DNA of 64,000 nucleotides from SLDF01 sp964537925 (GCA_964537925.1 CAZICV010000004.1:186001-250000); one strand, 5' to 3'. Numbered from the stretch's first letter, positions 7,957-17,777 are shown. The notes: a model not told the origin generated them from the sequence alone. A program made the numbers and translations.

Positions 7957-9360
7957 ATGAAGAAAAGACTACTGTTTATATCCGTTTTGATCGCTGCCGC
8001 TATGACCGGCCGTGCACAATCGCCCGTCTCCCCGGAGATGGCGGAGGTCCTGCAGCGGAGGCTGGATAGCTGCGTGGCTGCTTTCAACGTGCCGGGTATC
8101 TCGGCGACCCTGCTCCTGCCCGGCGACAGGTATTGGAACGGAGCGGCAGGCGTGAGCGATACCTACTCGCTGGATGCACTGGATACCACGCATGTATTTT
8201 ACCAGGCCAGCGTGACCAAGATGTTCGTAGCGGCGATTGTCCTGCAGATGATCGAGCAGGGGATGTTCGCTATAGACGACAGCATAGGCCGCTACCTGCC
8301 GCCCATACGCACGGTCCCCTCCTCCACCCGGATCCGGTTCCTGCTCAATCAACGCAGCGGCATCGACAATTTCCTGGGCGAAAACCCGGCTGCATCGGGT
8401 ACCTGGTTTAGCCATCCAGACAGTATCTGGCCGCCGCAGCTCGCCATCGAGACCTACAACCGTGAGCCGGTCTTCAACCAGGGCAGTGCATTCGCCTACT
8501 CCAATACCAACTACCTGCTCCTGGGCATGCTCATAGAGCAGGTCACCGGTATGTCCTTCGCGGAAGTGCTGCGGGAGCGGATCCTGGCGCCTTATGGTAT
8601 GGCACAGACTTTCTTCCCGCCCGCCGACAGTATAGCGAGCCGCCTGGCGACCGGCTGGACCAGCTTCAGCTCGCTCTCCGGGCCGTACAATACGGATGCC
8701 TCCGTCATGCTCAACGACTGCTCCGCGAGTATGCTCTTTACGGCCGGGGCGCTGGTAGCGGGTTCTTCGGATGTGGCCAGGTTCACACGATCACTCTTCT
8801 CCGGCGGATTCCTCGACCCCGCCTCACTGGCCCTGATGAAGATCTGCACCAATGTCAACTGGAGCCACGGCTGCAACGGGTATGGCTATGGTACGATGCG
8901 CTACAACCTGGCCGGCAAGACTTATTTCGGGCATGCCGGTGATATCAGCGGCTTCACGCTGATGACAGTACACCAGGAAGCCGACAGCGTCACGCTCACA
9001 ATCTCCGTCAACCGCAACAATGCCCCGCGAGGGGCCATCGCCCTGGCCCTGCTGGACGCACTGGATGAAGCGCTCACCGTAGGGACGAACCAGGCCGCTA
9101 CCGGCAATCTCGCGATCAGCGTCTATCCCAATCCCGCGAATGAGGCGCTCTATATAGATCTTACCCATGCCGACCAGAACAACTACCGGGCCGAACTCGT
9201 CAACCAACTCGGGCAGACGGTATCGGCGCAGGTGCTGGACGGCTCCTCCGAACGGCACAGGATAGCGCTGGACTTCCTGCCGGAGGGCGTGTACTTCCTG
9301 AGGCTGTCCGACGGCGCTCGCAGCGAGACCCACAAGGTGCTGGTCCGGCGAAGTATGTGA
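7957..9360 (+). CDS. Serine hydrolase of the class C beta-lactamase fold, T9SS-exported
   Basis: 467 residues. The signal peptide (residues 1-20, ending GRAQ) is followed by a beta-lactamase/D,D-peptidase domain with all three motifs: SVTK at 85-88 (nucleophile Ser85, Lys88), YSN at 181-183, and HAG at 326-328. Such proteins include esterases, D-aminopeptidases and carboxypeptidases; a true beta-lactamase is less likely. Residues ~385-467 are a T9SS sorting domain (VYPNPANEALYIDL to the end), so the enzyme is surface-bound or secreted. Monocistronic. Confidence 0.9.
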   Translation: MKKRLLFISVLIAAAMTGRAQSPVSPEMAEVLQRRLDSCVAAFNVPGISATLLLPGDRYWNGAAGVSDTYSLDALDTTHVFYQASVTKMFVAAIVLQMIEQGMFAIDDSIGRYLPPIRTVPSSTRIRFLLNQRSGIDNFLGENPAASGTWFSHPDSIWPPQLAIETYNREPVFNQGSAFAYSNTNYLLLGMLIEQVTGMSFAEVLRERILAPYGMAQTFFPPADSIASRLATGWTSFSSLSGPYNTDASVMLNDCSASMLFTAGALVAGSSDVARFTRSLFSGGFLDPASLALMKICTNVNWSHGCNGYGYGTMRYNLAGKTYFGHAGDISGFTLMTVHQEADSVTLTISVNRNNAPRGAIALALLDALDEALTVGTNQAATGNLAISVYPNPANEALYIDLTHADQNNYRAELVNQLGQTVSAQVLDGSSERHRIALDFLPEGVYFLRLSDGARSETHKVLVRRSM

Positions 9361-9491
9361 TCAAAAGCATTGCCCGGTCTTACCCGAACTTCGCCTACCC
9401 GCCACAAATACCTGAAAAGGACCGGGAACCCGGCATAGCCTGCAGGTCCCCGGCCTCTTTTCCATGCGCTGAACAAGTGCGTGTTGGCAGC

Positions 9492-12400
9492 TCATTTCTT
9501 CTCCATGAGGATGGTTTTTGTCAAACCGGCATAACTTTCCGCCAAACGTATGACATAGTGGCCGGGAAGCAAATGAGCGAGGTCCAGCGTAGCGTCCCTG
9601 GCATGTATCTCACCCAAAGCCACGGTGCGTCCCAGCATATCGAGTACATACCACACTGTGCGCTCCCGGACACCCGAGACCTGCACCGTACCGCTGAACG
9701 GGTTGGGGAATACACTGAGCTCACGCACTACGGCCGCATCATGCACACCATCCCCAGGCAGTTCCGGACGTACCAGTACGGATCCGCTCTTGGGATGGAA
9801 GGTACGCGCTACCCGGATGTACTGCTGGCAGTTCTGCCCCAGGGTAGCCACGATGCTATCGCTCATCTGCGCCAACTGCCCGAACGTATCGTACCAGGCA
9901 GCTGTAGTATCGTATTCATCACCGTCGAGTTGCGAGCGCCAGCCGGCCATCGCATTGTAGTATCGCTGGCGGATATCGATGGGGCTTCCAAGACCGCCCG
10001 GCACATAAACACAGGCTGCTGCATCATTGACCATGGTAACCGGATAGGACGGACAGCTTGAGGGCATTACTCCGACGTAACCGGTCATGGTGAATGCATC
10101 TAAAACTGTTCCCCCGCTGCCGCCAAAGCATATAGACGTAGGAACCGAAAGATCTCTTACCCTCCATGGACGTGTGCCGGAGAAAGGAAGTGTAAAGTCC
10201 CAGTAATTGCCACGGGCGGGTACAGGACCGAAATCCGCATAGCTGCGTACATCATAGCAAAGATCGAACAGGTGCTGTGTGCCCAGATTACAGTCGAATA
10301 CGTTGGACCTGAGGTACGTAGGATTGTCCGTATGGCTGTTTTGGTAAGCATCTATCTGTATGAGGAGATCCTTGCCTCGCACACCTGTGCCATTGTTGAT
10401 GAGCCTGGCACAGTCCAGCAGCACCAGACCGTGGTCGCCTTTGGTCGCATCCAGGTTGCCTTCCTCTATGTAAATCCCGTAATCATTCTCCTGGAAGATG
10501 GTACCCTCCCGGGCGACGACGTTGACACGGGTCCGGTAGTCATTGACCATCACCCCGTACTCGTTCTGATAAAAATAACAGTCGCTGAAGACCAGGCGGG
10601 AGAGCGCTGTTGAGTTCAGCGCCCAGACCCCGGCCTCAAGACCTTCGAATGAACTGCCTTTGCATACGAGCTGATCGATCTTGAGGAACTCTATTCCCCT
10701 GTCTCTACTGCTTCCTTCGAAACTGCAGTCGTATATATACGCCTGGTCCAGGTTATCAAGGACGATGCCCACCACATTGTCCGTAAAATGACAGCCCAGG
10801 AAAACGGTATGCCCGACCGGGAAAGCGCCGTTCGTACCATCGATGACAATAGCTTCCGTGAAATCCGTAAAATCCGTATAGCGGACCCTGACCCGGCGAT
10901 GATCTACCGATTCGATGCCTATCGAAGCTCCGTCGGAAGCTATCCAGGCGTCCTCCAGCGTGAGGTTGCTGCCCGTACCCATAGCTATCCTTGACCCGGT
11001 CTCAAAGACCACTTTGCCCGCTTCCAGTGTGAGGTTCTTGGATCCTATATCGATCTGCGCACCTTCGGCGAGGCGGATCATGCGGTACGCCTTGTCATGA
11101 CCTGCGAGACTGAAACCACTGCCCGTAAGTGTGAGCGTGTGACCGGGGTAGAAGTCGAAAAATCCATTGCCGCTGAAGTCTATGTCTCCGTCCACCACCA
11201 AGGTACCCTCTACCACGATGCGGGCCAGGCCGTCGGGATCATCCCCATCCCATAGCTGCACGATCGCCCCGTCCTCCAGGTGCAGGCTGGCGCCGTCTTC
11301 GACAAAGACCGAACTGTACTGCGATACCCGCAGGATACCCCCTGATCCGACGGTGACCGTCCCGCCATCCTTTATTTTCAACTGACCGCTCCAGGAGGTA
11401 TTCAGCATTCCTCCTTCTGCGATGGTCACGGAAGCATCGTTGCCGACCTCTATAGAGGAGGCATCCCTCACCTCGACCACGCCTCCGTCATTGATCAGCA
11501 GGCCGGTATCTTCCGAAAAAAGCAGGTGCGCCCTCTGACTGTCTGCATTCGGATCTCCTACATAGAGTGCCCCACCCGAATTGACCGTGATCGCGACGTC
11601 GCTTGAGCAGCCGGCCTGCACTGTCACCGTAAATACGGGTTGCGTATGGACAGGACGTGTTATACCCATATCCGCGATCCGTTCATCGGCGCCTACATAC
11701 AGCTCACCCGGGCTGTTGATCGTGATATTGTTCTTGATGACCGACGGTGTGACCGCATTGGTATTTCCCTCACCCAGTTCTTCCTGGTTGGCTCCGTAGT
11801 TGTACACACCCCAGAATGTTCCTTGCGGCACACCTGCCGACAGCCTGGATATCACCAGGTCTCTCATCAATATGGCCACATTGTTCGCGTAGAAAACAGC
11901 ATGATATTGGTTCTTCTGGTCCGCGAACCCCGTATGGACCGGTATCGCTTCCGTAGACCCTCCGTAGCGCGATACCAGGGTAACTTCATCCTCCAGCACT
12001 TCTTCGATATCCGAGAGATCCAGGGCCAGGTCTTCGTTCTCCGGGTAGCGCAGATCCAGTGCACTGTAGGTCGGCATGAAACAAAACTGGCTGGGGTTGA
12101 GTATCCTTCCACCCAATGACCCCAATGCATCTACCAGGTCCTCACTCATCACAGAACCTACAATCCCTCCGGGCGCTCCGTCGACCGGTAAAAGGTTCTT
12201 TACCTTGAGTCTGTGATCTTTGACAAGCACAGGTATCCCAAATACAAAAGCATGTACCCTGATACGAGAGACCATAGCGGGCGTACCGGACTTGACAGGA
12301 AGTGTGTATTGCTCCATTCTGACACTTGCACCAGTTTGCAACAACCAGGACAAAACTTTTAAATATGCTCTCCCGAATGAAGTAACCGAGATGTTGTTCA

Positions 12401-14006
12401 ATACGAGTATTGCATCGATTAATGAGGTGTTCAGGTAAAAAAGTTCTGTGCCCGGGTTGAATAATTGAGTACCGTCGATCGCTCCGTTAGCAAGGGCTAT
12501 GTGCTCGGCCTGCTCCAGTGGCCCAAGGCCGGCCACATAGCTGCGGAAGGGTATCCCGTGGCTGGCCTGGAATGCCTCATTCCAGTGGTGGATCAGCAGT
12601 TGTTTGCTGGCCGGCTTCTCCAGAAGGTAGATCATATCCCTGAGCTCCGGTATCAGCGCCGCAAGAGAAGGTCCTAAAACTCCGACCCTTGCAAATGCAA
12701 ACGTATAGATCGCATCCTGGTAGGCCAGGGGTATATTGGCGCCCTGGAAAGGCGAGTCAAAGGAGATCAGACTGGCTGCCTGGTGATCCTCTTCGGCGAG
12801 CTCCATCTCTCGGAGCGCTATCTTGCCCAGCACACCGCCCATGCTCTCTCCGATCACGATATTGCGGTGCGTACTGCCTGTCAGCGCCTTGCGGCTGTTG
12901 ATCTCCTGTATGGCGAGCCGCACAGCCTCGGCATTGTCGTACATATCGCCTGCGCCATCCGCGAAGTCGATGTAGAAAAGGTCATAATCGTTGGCTTCAA
13001 AAAGTGTCCAGACATTTGAACTCTGCAAGTTAAAAGCCTGTAGTTTTTGCCTAATGTCCTCAAATGTTAAGTTGTTAAATAAATTTAACTTTTGCTTTTC
13101 GACCAGTTCACCGAGGTCAGGCCCTGGTTGGGGGTTGAATCCCTCGATCCAGATCAGCGGTTTGCGCACGGTACCATCGCCGCAGGCTGAGAAGCCGTTG
13201 ACCCCGGCCCCGGTGACCGTGAAGTTAATATCCGGTGTAGACGGATAAGTGGGCAATATCTCCGGTCGGACCGTAAACCGGGCCTTACATTCCAGTACAC
13301 GGCCCCCGGTGAGCGTGACGCGGAACCGGAAAACATGGTCGCCCGAGGCGAGCGGCAGATCGTATATGCCTCCCTGCGTGAGTGATACGAACCCGGCGCC
13401 AAAATCCGCCGACCAACCGGTGATGCTCATCGCGGGATGCCGCCAGGTATGCGTCGTATCAAAACGGAATATAGTCTCTCCCTGCATAGCCACTTGGAAC
13501 AAGGGTGTGAATACGAAGACCGTATCCGTCAGATAGGGAGAAGAGGATCTGGGCAGCACGTCGTAAAACTGCTCTCCCGACAGGCTGATCCACCCGGAGT
13601 CCAGCGCCCCGGGATGAAAAGAGTTGTAGGGACTGATCATAGCCAGTAGCGGGATCGTATCCCCTTTGGTAAACCCTGTATAGGCATCCATGTAGAGATC
13701 CGCAGGATCCGATAGCGTCAGGGTACTGTCCACTTTCGATCCGTAGATCGTGGCGTACATGCGCGCGTATTTCTCCAGGTCGGCCGTGTCCCCGGCCGTG
13801 CTGTCGCCTCGGAAAGTGGTAGGATCGATCAGCCGGAGGCCATACCCATAGAGCAGGCCGGTACCCGCCTCGCTCAAATCGAGATGCTCATAGATCCAGG
13901 CCAGCCGCTCGTCGACCGGAGGCAAACTGTCCTCTTTCACCAGGTTCTGGGCATAGAGCCAGCAGGGCAGCAGCACGCAGGCTGCCGCCAACAGTAAATT
14001 CTTCAT
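9492..14006 (-). CDS. Giant T9SS protein: lipase-like alpha/beta hydrolase fused to a right-handed beta-helix
   Basis: 1504 residues. A signal peptide (1-20, ending LYAQ) leads to a beta-rich N-terminal region, then an alpha/beta hydrolase core beginning KPLIWIEGF (282-290) with nucleophile elbow GESMG at 386-390 (Ser388) and TSI-type downstream SLISFDSPFQGANI. Residues ~750-1320 are a parallel beta-helix of degenerate repeats (for example GGVVEVRDASSIEVGNDASV), usual in carbohydrate- or surface-binding passengers. Residues ~1430-1504 are the T9SS sorting domain. The combination suggests a cell-surface lipase or esterase with a long adhesive stalk. A smaller exported hydrolase is encoded at 39745-41367. 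Confidence 0.85.
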   Translation of the reverse strand: MKNLLLAAACVLLPCWLYAQNLVKEDSLPPVDERLAWIYEHLDLSEAGTGLLYGYGLRLIDPTTFRGDSTAGDTADLEKYARMYATIYGSKVDSTLTLSDPADLYMDAYTGFTKGDTIPLLAMISPYNSFHPGALDSGWISLSGEQFYDVLPRSSSPYLTDTVFVFTPLFQVAMQGETIFRFDTTHTWRHPAMSITGWSADFGAGFVSLTQGGIYDLPLASGDHVFRFRVTLTGGRVLECKARFTVRPEILPTYPSTPDINFTVTGAGVNGFSACGDGTVRKPLIWIEGFNPQPGPDLGELVEKQKLNLFNNLTFEDIRQKLQAFNLQSSNVWTLFEANDYDLFYIDFADGAGDMYDNAEAVRLAIQEINSRKALTGSTHRNIVIGESMGGVLGKIALREMELAEEDHQAASLISFDSPFQGANIPLAYQDAIYTFAFARVGVLGPSLAALIPELRDMIYLLEKPASKQLLIHHWNEAFQASHGIPFRSYVAGLGPLEQAEHIALANGAIDGTQLFNPGTELFYLNTSLIDAILVLNNISVTSFGRAYLKVLSWLLQTGASVRMEQYTLPVKSGTPAMVSRIRVHAFVFGIPVLVKDHRLKVKNLLPVDGAPGGIVGSVMSEDLVDALGSLGGRILNPSQFCFMPTYSALDLRYPENEDLALDLSDIEEVLEDEVTLVSRYGGSTEAIPVHTGFADQKNQYHAVFYANNVAILMRDLVISRLSAGVPQGTFWGVYNYGANQEELGEGNTNAVTPSVIKNNITINSPGELYVGADERIADMGITRPVHTQPVFTVTVQAGCSSDVAITVNSGGALYVGDPNADSQRAHLLFSEDTGLLINDGGVVEVRDASSIEVGNDASVTIAEGGMLNTSWSGQLKIKDGGTVTVGSGGILRVSQYSSVFVEDGASLHLEDGAIVQLWDGDDPDGLARIVVEGTLVVDGDIDFSGNGFFDFYPGHTLTLTGSGFSLAGHDKAYRMIRLAEGAQIDIGSKNLTLEAGKVVFETGSRIAMGTGSNLTLEDAWIASDGASIGIESVDHRRVRVRYTDFTDFTEAIVIDGTNGAFPVGHTVFLGCHFTDNVVGIVLDNLDQAYIYDCSFEGSSRDRGIEFLKIDQLVCKGSSFEGLEAGVWALNSTALSRLVFSDCYFYQNEYGVMVNDYRTRVNVVAREGTIFQENDYGIYIEEGNLDATKGDHGLVLLDCARLINNGTGVRGKDLLIQIDAYQNSHTDNPTYLRSNVFDCNLGTQHLFDLCYDVRSYADFGPVPARGNYWDFTLPFSGTRPWRVRDLSVPTSICFGGSGGTVLDAFTMTGYVGVMPSSCPSYPVTMVNDAAACVYVPGGLGSPIDIRQRYYNAMAGWRSQLDGDEYDTTAAWYDTFGQLAQMSDSIVATLGQNCQQYIRVARTFHPKSGSVLVRPELPGDGVHDAAVVRELSVFPNPFSGTVQVSGVRERTVWYVLDMLGRTVALGEIHARDATLDLAHLLPGHYVIRLAESYAGLTKTILMEKK

Positions 14007-14032
14007 AAGGTTATATTTAATCGATGATCAAT

Positions 14033-14590
14033 CTAAAAATAGCGGAACCTCCCGTCAAAGCGGCCCTCCGTGATCCGGTACACATCCCCACATTCATTCT
14101 CTATCTCCAGCTCGAATTCCCCCGAAATAATCCTATTGGCCAGATCGCAGTAAGTTATTGTTATTTGATATGAATTGAGTTTGTTAAATATCTGACAAAG
14201 CTTTCCAACAGATACGTCCCTAAAATATACTGGACCGACCTCGGAGATCATATCAATATCCCCTATAGAACATTTATTACCAAACCAATTGCACTTCACA
14301 TACAGCTCCTGCCTGCTTTTGACAGTGGATCTATTATCAAAATAAGTGCTGATCAAAAAAATATTACTCTGCGTATCCAAAACGAATTCCTTGTCAGGAC
14401 TTCCGATTGCACCTCCTCCTGGCAGCCACACTTCCCCGTTCAGCAGGAAACCGATCGTATTGCGCCCTTCGGTCGTGATCGGAGGCAGCTCCTTAGGTTT
14501 CGGCTCGTCCCTGTCACGAATACAGGAGCTCTGGAAATGGAGCATACTCAATAGCAATACCAACAGATAGAAAGATGTAGAATATTTCAT
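14033..14590 (-). CDS. Lipoprotein paralogue 1 of a three-gene mosaic array
   Basis: 185 residues. Lipoprotein signal peptide with QSSC lipobox near residues 20-23, then a conserved block (RDRDEPKPKELPPITT, NTIGFLLNGEVWLPGG) resembling small DUF6252-like Bacteroidota lipoproteins. The final ~30 residues (YRITEGRFDGRFRYF) are also conserved among the three copies. Residues ~75-145 are unlike the other copies and are encoded by AT-rich DNA (about a third GC by eye, against a majority GC in the flanks). The function is unknown; a surface-exposed variable lipoprotein is a reasonable hypothesis. Last gene of the array. Confidence 0.8.
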   Translation of the reverse strand: MKYSTSFYLLVLLLSMLHFQSSCIRDRDEPKPKELPPITTEGRNTIGFLLNGEVWLPGGGAIGSPDKEFVLDTQSNIFLISTYFDNRSTVKSRQELYVKCNWFGNKCSIGDIDMISEVGPVYFRDVSVGKLCQIFNKLNSYQITITYCDLANRIISGEFELEIENECGDVYRITEGRFDGRFRYF

Positions 14591-14891
14591 AACTGATCAT
14601 TTTAATGGCCGCATAGGCCCTGGTGTCCTGCCTACACTTGGCAATAAACCATTTTATAAATTTACATTTTCTCAAACCAAGATCAGAATCAACTTCTGTT
14701 AAAGAACAGGTATTTTTTATCCTTATTACTGCCTATACACTTATTTAACTAACAAGTAAAGAAGCGCTCCTGCTAATCTCACCAACACGCATATCAACTC
14801 TTTTTGCTATAAAATCCTAGCTCCAACAACATCAGAAATAGCGAAACCTACCGTCAAAGCGCCCCTCCGTGATCCGGTACACCTCTCCGCA
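14543..14891 (-). repeat. 349-bp exact direct repeat, copy 1
   Basis: I read this block as identical to 15342-15690, offset 799. It covers the first codons of lipoprotein paralogue 1, the whole intergenic stretch, and the last 20 codons of paralogue 2. Identity ends abruptly inside both genes. Confidence 0.85.
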
Positions 14892-15389
14892 GTCGTTCTC
14901 TACCTCCATCTCAAATGTGCCTGAGATAATATTTTTATCAGTGTCAACGAATGAAATTTCAAATCTATGGTTATTGATTGCTTTAAAATCAGGACATTCA
15001 GCCTGATGGTAATCTATAAAGTATACGATATAATTTATTGTAGTGTCCAACTCGGCTTCTCCAGATTTAGTCTCACCTTCGGGTAATACCACTCTAAAAA
15101 ACAGACTCTGTAACTGATTATCCTTATAAAGGTGAGTCCCCAAGGCAAAGTGAAATTGACCTTCATGAGTAGTGTCAATAACGAAATCTTTATTAGGATG
15201 CCCTATTCCTCCCCCGCCTGGCAGCCATACTTCCCCGTTCAGCAGGAAACCGATCGTATTGCGGCCTTCGGTCGTGATCGGTGGCAGTTCTTTGGGTTTG
15301 GGCTCGTCCCGGTCGCGAATGCAGGAGCTCTGCAGATGGATCATACTCAATAGCAATACCAACAGATAGAAAGATGTAGAATATTTCAT
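14832..15389 (-). CDS. Lipoprotein paralogue 2 of the mosaic array
   Basis: 185 residues with the same lipobox leader and the same first ~70 residues as paralogue 1 apart from a few substitutions (GGIGHPNKDFVIDT). The middle (residues ~75-150) is different again: THEGQFHFALGTHLYKDN leads to VVLPEGETKSGEAELDTT. The C-terminus reconverges on YRITEGRFDGRFRYF. The conserved parts frame a predicted beta-sandwich with a variable face. Both ends of the gene lie inside copies of the 349-bp exact repeat. Confidence 0.8.
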   Translation of the reverse strand: MKYSTSFYLLVLLLSMIHLQSSCIRDRDEPKPKELPPITTEGRNTIGFLLNGEVWLPGGGGIGHPNKDFVIDTTHEGQFHFALGTHLYKDNQLQSLFFRVVLPEGETKSGEAELDTTINYIVYFIDYHQAECPDFKAINNHRFEISFVDTDKNIISGTFEMEVENDCGEVYRITEGRFDGRFRYF

Positions 15390-15690
15390 AACTGATCATT
15401 TTAATGGCCGCATAGGCCCTGGTGTCCTGCCTACACTTGGCAATAAACCATTTTATAAATTTACATTTTCTCAAACCAAGATCAGAATCAACTTCTGTTA
15501 AAGAACAGGTATTTTTTATCCTTATTACTGCCTATACACTTATTTAACTAACAAGTAAAGAAGCGCTCCTGCTAATCTCACCAACACGCATATCAACTCT
15601 TTTTGCTATAAAATCCTAGCTCCAACAACATCAGAAATAGCGAAACCTACCGTCAAAGCGCCCCTCCGTGATCCGGTACACCTCTCCGCA
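15342..15690 (-). repeat. 349-bp exact direct repeat, copy 2
   Basis: Partner of 14543-14891. It spans the first codons of paralogue 2, the intergenic stretch and the last 20 codons of paralogue 3. Exact identity including non-coding DNA points to a recent duplication or gene conversion. Confidence 0.85.
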
Positions 15691-16203
15691 TTCATTCTCT
15701 ACTTGCAGTTCAAATGTGCCTGCAATGATCTTTTGCGATAAATCACAATATAGCACCTCTATAGTCCCAAGTATCAAATTCTCAAAGAAGATACAATTCA
15801 AATGATTGTAATCAAAAAAATACACATAATCTCCTTCTCTTAGCTTATAGCTACCCACGAGAGACTCCTTCCCATTAAGAATGGCTCTAAGAGAAATAGA
15901 TTGTCTTGTGCTAGCGTCAAGATTCTTAACTAAATATGCACTTATAGCAAGCTCATAATTATCACCTGCTACTGTATCCAAAACGAATTCCTTATCAGGA
16001 CTTCCGATTGCACCTCCTCCGGGCAGCCATACTTCCCCGTTCAGCAGGAAACCGATCGTATTGCGCCCTCCGGTCGTGATCGGCGGCAGTTCTTTGGGCT
16101 TGGGTTCATCCCGGTCGCGGAGACAGGAGCTCTGCAGATGGATTATGCCTGCCAACAAGATCAGCAGATACCAAAGCCTGGCGCGTATGATGTTCTTATT
16201 CAT
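15631..16203 (-). CDS. Lipoprotein paralogue 3 of the mosaic array (first transcribed)
   Basis: 190 residues from the ATG at 16201-16203; an in-frame TTG lies three codons upstream. Its leader (MNKNIIRARLWYLLILLAG) differs from the other two, so the recent duplication did not extend this far. From SSCLRDRDEPKPKELPPITT onward it matches them, has its own middle (residues ~80-155, AT-rich), and ends in the shared YRITEGRFDGRFRYF. It may represent the ancestral copy. The role is unknown. Confidence 0.8.
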   Translation of the reverse strand: MNKNIIRARLWYLLILLAGIIHLQSSCLRDRDEPKPKELPPITTGGRNTIGFLLNGEVWLPGGGAIGSPDKEFVLDTVAGDNYELAISAYLVKNLDASTRQSISLRAILNGKESLVGSYKLREGDYVYFFDYNHLNCIFFENLILGTIEVLYCDLSQKIIAGTFELQVENECGEVYRITEGRFDGRFRYF

Positions 16204-16629
16204 TGTTAACAATACCGATTGACCAACATTCTCTCACTGATATGGTCGCCATTTCTGACACTGAGGTTTGGTCAGGCTTCACCAAAGTTGTATTACATCT
16301 CATAAAGATACAAAAAATATCCAATAGAGATATTTAGTTGAAAAAATAACCCAATCGGATATATCTACGCACAGTCTATCCACATCACTTCCGCATTTGA
16401 CCCGATCCGAGAATGTCGGTTCACTGCTTTTATTCCCTCCGCCCCAACAGCTCCCGCATGTTGGCGTTCCTTCGACTCAGGGGTATCTAGTGGGTCACAA
16501 TAGGCTTAATACCAGTATTTTGCGCACAGAATCCCGGACGTAAAAGCCGTTTTTCAGACGATTTTTCGCAAATTTGGTCAGTGCCTGCGATAACCGCCTC
16601 CAACCTGTAAACGACAAAACCACTACCCC
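16204..16629. other. Intergenic region between divergent genes
   Basis: About 425 bases separating the minus-strand lipoprotein array from the plus-strand DUF5694 gene. It includes an AT-rich stretch (16300-16375) with TATCCAATAGAGATATTTAG and CCAATCGGATATAT, weakly resembling CCGATAGGGATATTTT and ATATCCGATCGG at 7769-7805. Otherwise I see no gene or strong structure. Confidence 0.5.
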
Positions 16630-17478
16630 ATGAAAAGACTCCTCGTACTGCTCCTGCCGCTCACAGTTCTCTGCTCCGCACTCCCGGCGCAGGTTCCGGC
16701 CCACCGGATCAAAGTCTACCTGCTAGGTACCTTTCATTTCAACCAGACGGATACGCTGGTATACGATGTACTGGCGGCCAGGCACCAGGCCAGTATCCGC
16801 GAGTTGGCGGATATGGTCACCGGACTGCGCCCGGACAAGGTATTCGTAGAGCGCATGCCGGAATGGGAACACCAGAACCGGATCGACAGCCTGTACCAGC
16901 TCTACAGGCAAGGCGGCCTCAGAAGAGCCCGCAATGAGATATGGCAGGTAGGGGCCAGAGTCGCCGCCGCCCTGGACCATCCGCATATATACCAGTGTGA
17001 TCAGCCGGGACAGTACGGCTACTACTATGGCCAGTTGGAGGATTATGCGGCCAGGCATGGCCAGGAAGACCGGCTGGAGTACCGTGGCAAAGGGATGACG
17101 CCCCCGCTCACTTCACTGGTCAATAACGATTCCCTCAGGAATGCCATGAACCTGCTGGAGTACCTGCGCTGGTACAACGGCCCGCAAGTACAGTCCAGCA
17201 CACATGCACACTATATCAATGTGTATCCCCAGATCGGCAATACGGATGTGTTTCACTACGACTCCACTTATTTCCTCGGGGCCAATCTCACGGCTGACTG
17301 GTACCGGCGGAATATCCTGATCTACGCCAAGATACTGGCACAGCTCGACTATACGGAGCGCGCCATATTTCTCCTCATCGGCAATGATCATGTGGCCATC
17401 ATCCGGCGACTGTTCGAGGACAATCCCTACTTCGAGGTAGTGGATGCCGAAAACTGGCTGGGCAAAAGTCCCTACTAA
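16630..17478 (+). CDS. DUF5694 family exported protein (TraB/ChaN-like fold)
   Basis: 282 residues with a signal peptide (1-21, ending LPAQ). The start of the mature protein, KVYLLGTFHF with the downstream DKVFVERMPEWE, is the DUF5694 signature; the family is related to TraB/GumN and ChaN-like proteins, where the GTFH histidine and a later ExxP-type acidic site are conserved. Near the C-terminus LIGNDHVAIIRRLFEDNPYF gives the conserved GxxH. Proposed roles include metal-dependent hydrolysis, but none is proven for this branch. Monocistronic. Confidence 0.75.
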   Translation: MKRLLVLLLPLTVLCSALPAQVPAHRIKVYLLGTFHFNQTDTLVYDVLAARHQASIRELADMVTGLRPDKVFVERMPEWEHQNRIDSLYQLYRQGGLRRARNEIWQVGARVAAALDHPHIYQCDQPGQYGYYYGQLEDYAARHGQEDRLEYRGKGMTPPLTSLVNNDSLRNAMNLLEYLRWYNGPQVQSSTHAHYINVYPQIGNTDVFHYDSTYFLGANLTADWYRRNILIYAKILAQLDYTERAIFLLIGNDHVAIIRRLFEDNPYFEVVDAENWLGKSPY

Positions 17479-17686
17479 GGCAGGAAAAAGCCGTAGGCAT
17501 ACCTGTAATACATGATCGGCCAGTGCCATAACCGTAAATTCAGCTGACTCTGCCAAGCACACGATAAAACTATTCTGTCTTATGTCGTGGACAGCTTGAA
17601 GAATTTCGATTGGGAGGTATACAGGCTTACGACGGGAATGTACCAACGATGGCAGGAATGAGTACTTGCTAGCCTAGGAAAAAGTC

Positions 17687-17703
17687 CGTATCTTAATAAG
17701 ATG
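17687..17703 (+). promoter_or_regulatory. Dispersed palindromic promoter-like motif, copy 3
   Basis: CGTATCTTAATAAGATG, 16 of 17 consensus positions, followed by AGGCATAGTGAAATG. It lies 75 bases before the GNAT gene; the rest of the 300-base gap holds no gene. Confidence 0.55.
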
Positions 17704-17777
17704 AGGCATAGTGAAATGTAGAGATAGGGAATCACTTTCGCTTTATCTTGGCATAAAGCTTTCAATCCCTGGACGAT

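Noticed and set aside
7957..9360. True beta-lactamase resistance gene
   Set aside because: The protein has the shared fold and motifs but a T9SS tail and a sequence closer to esterase or D-aminopeptidase-type serine hydrolases.
14543..15690. Insertion sequence or CRISPR-like explanation for the lipoprotein repeats
   Set aside because: There is no transposase, no terminal inverted repeat and no short spaced repeats; the repeat borders lie within homologous genes, so duplication or conversion explains it.
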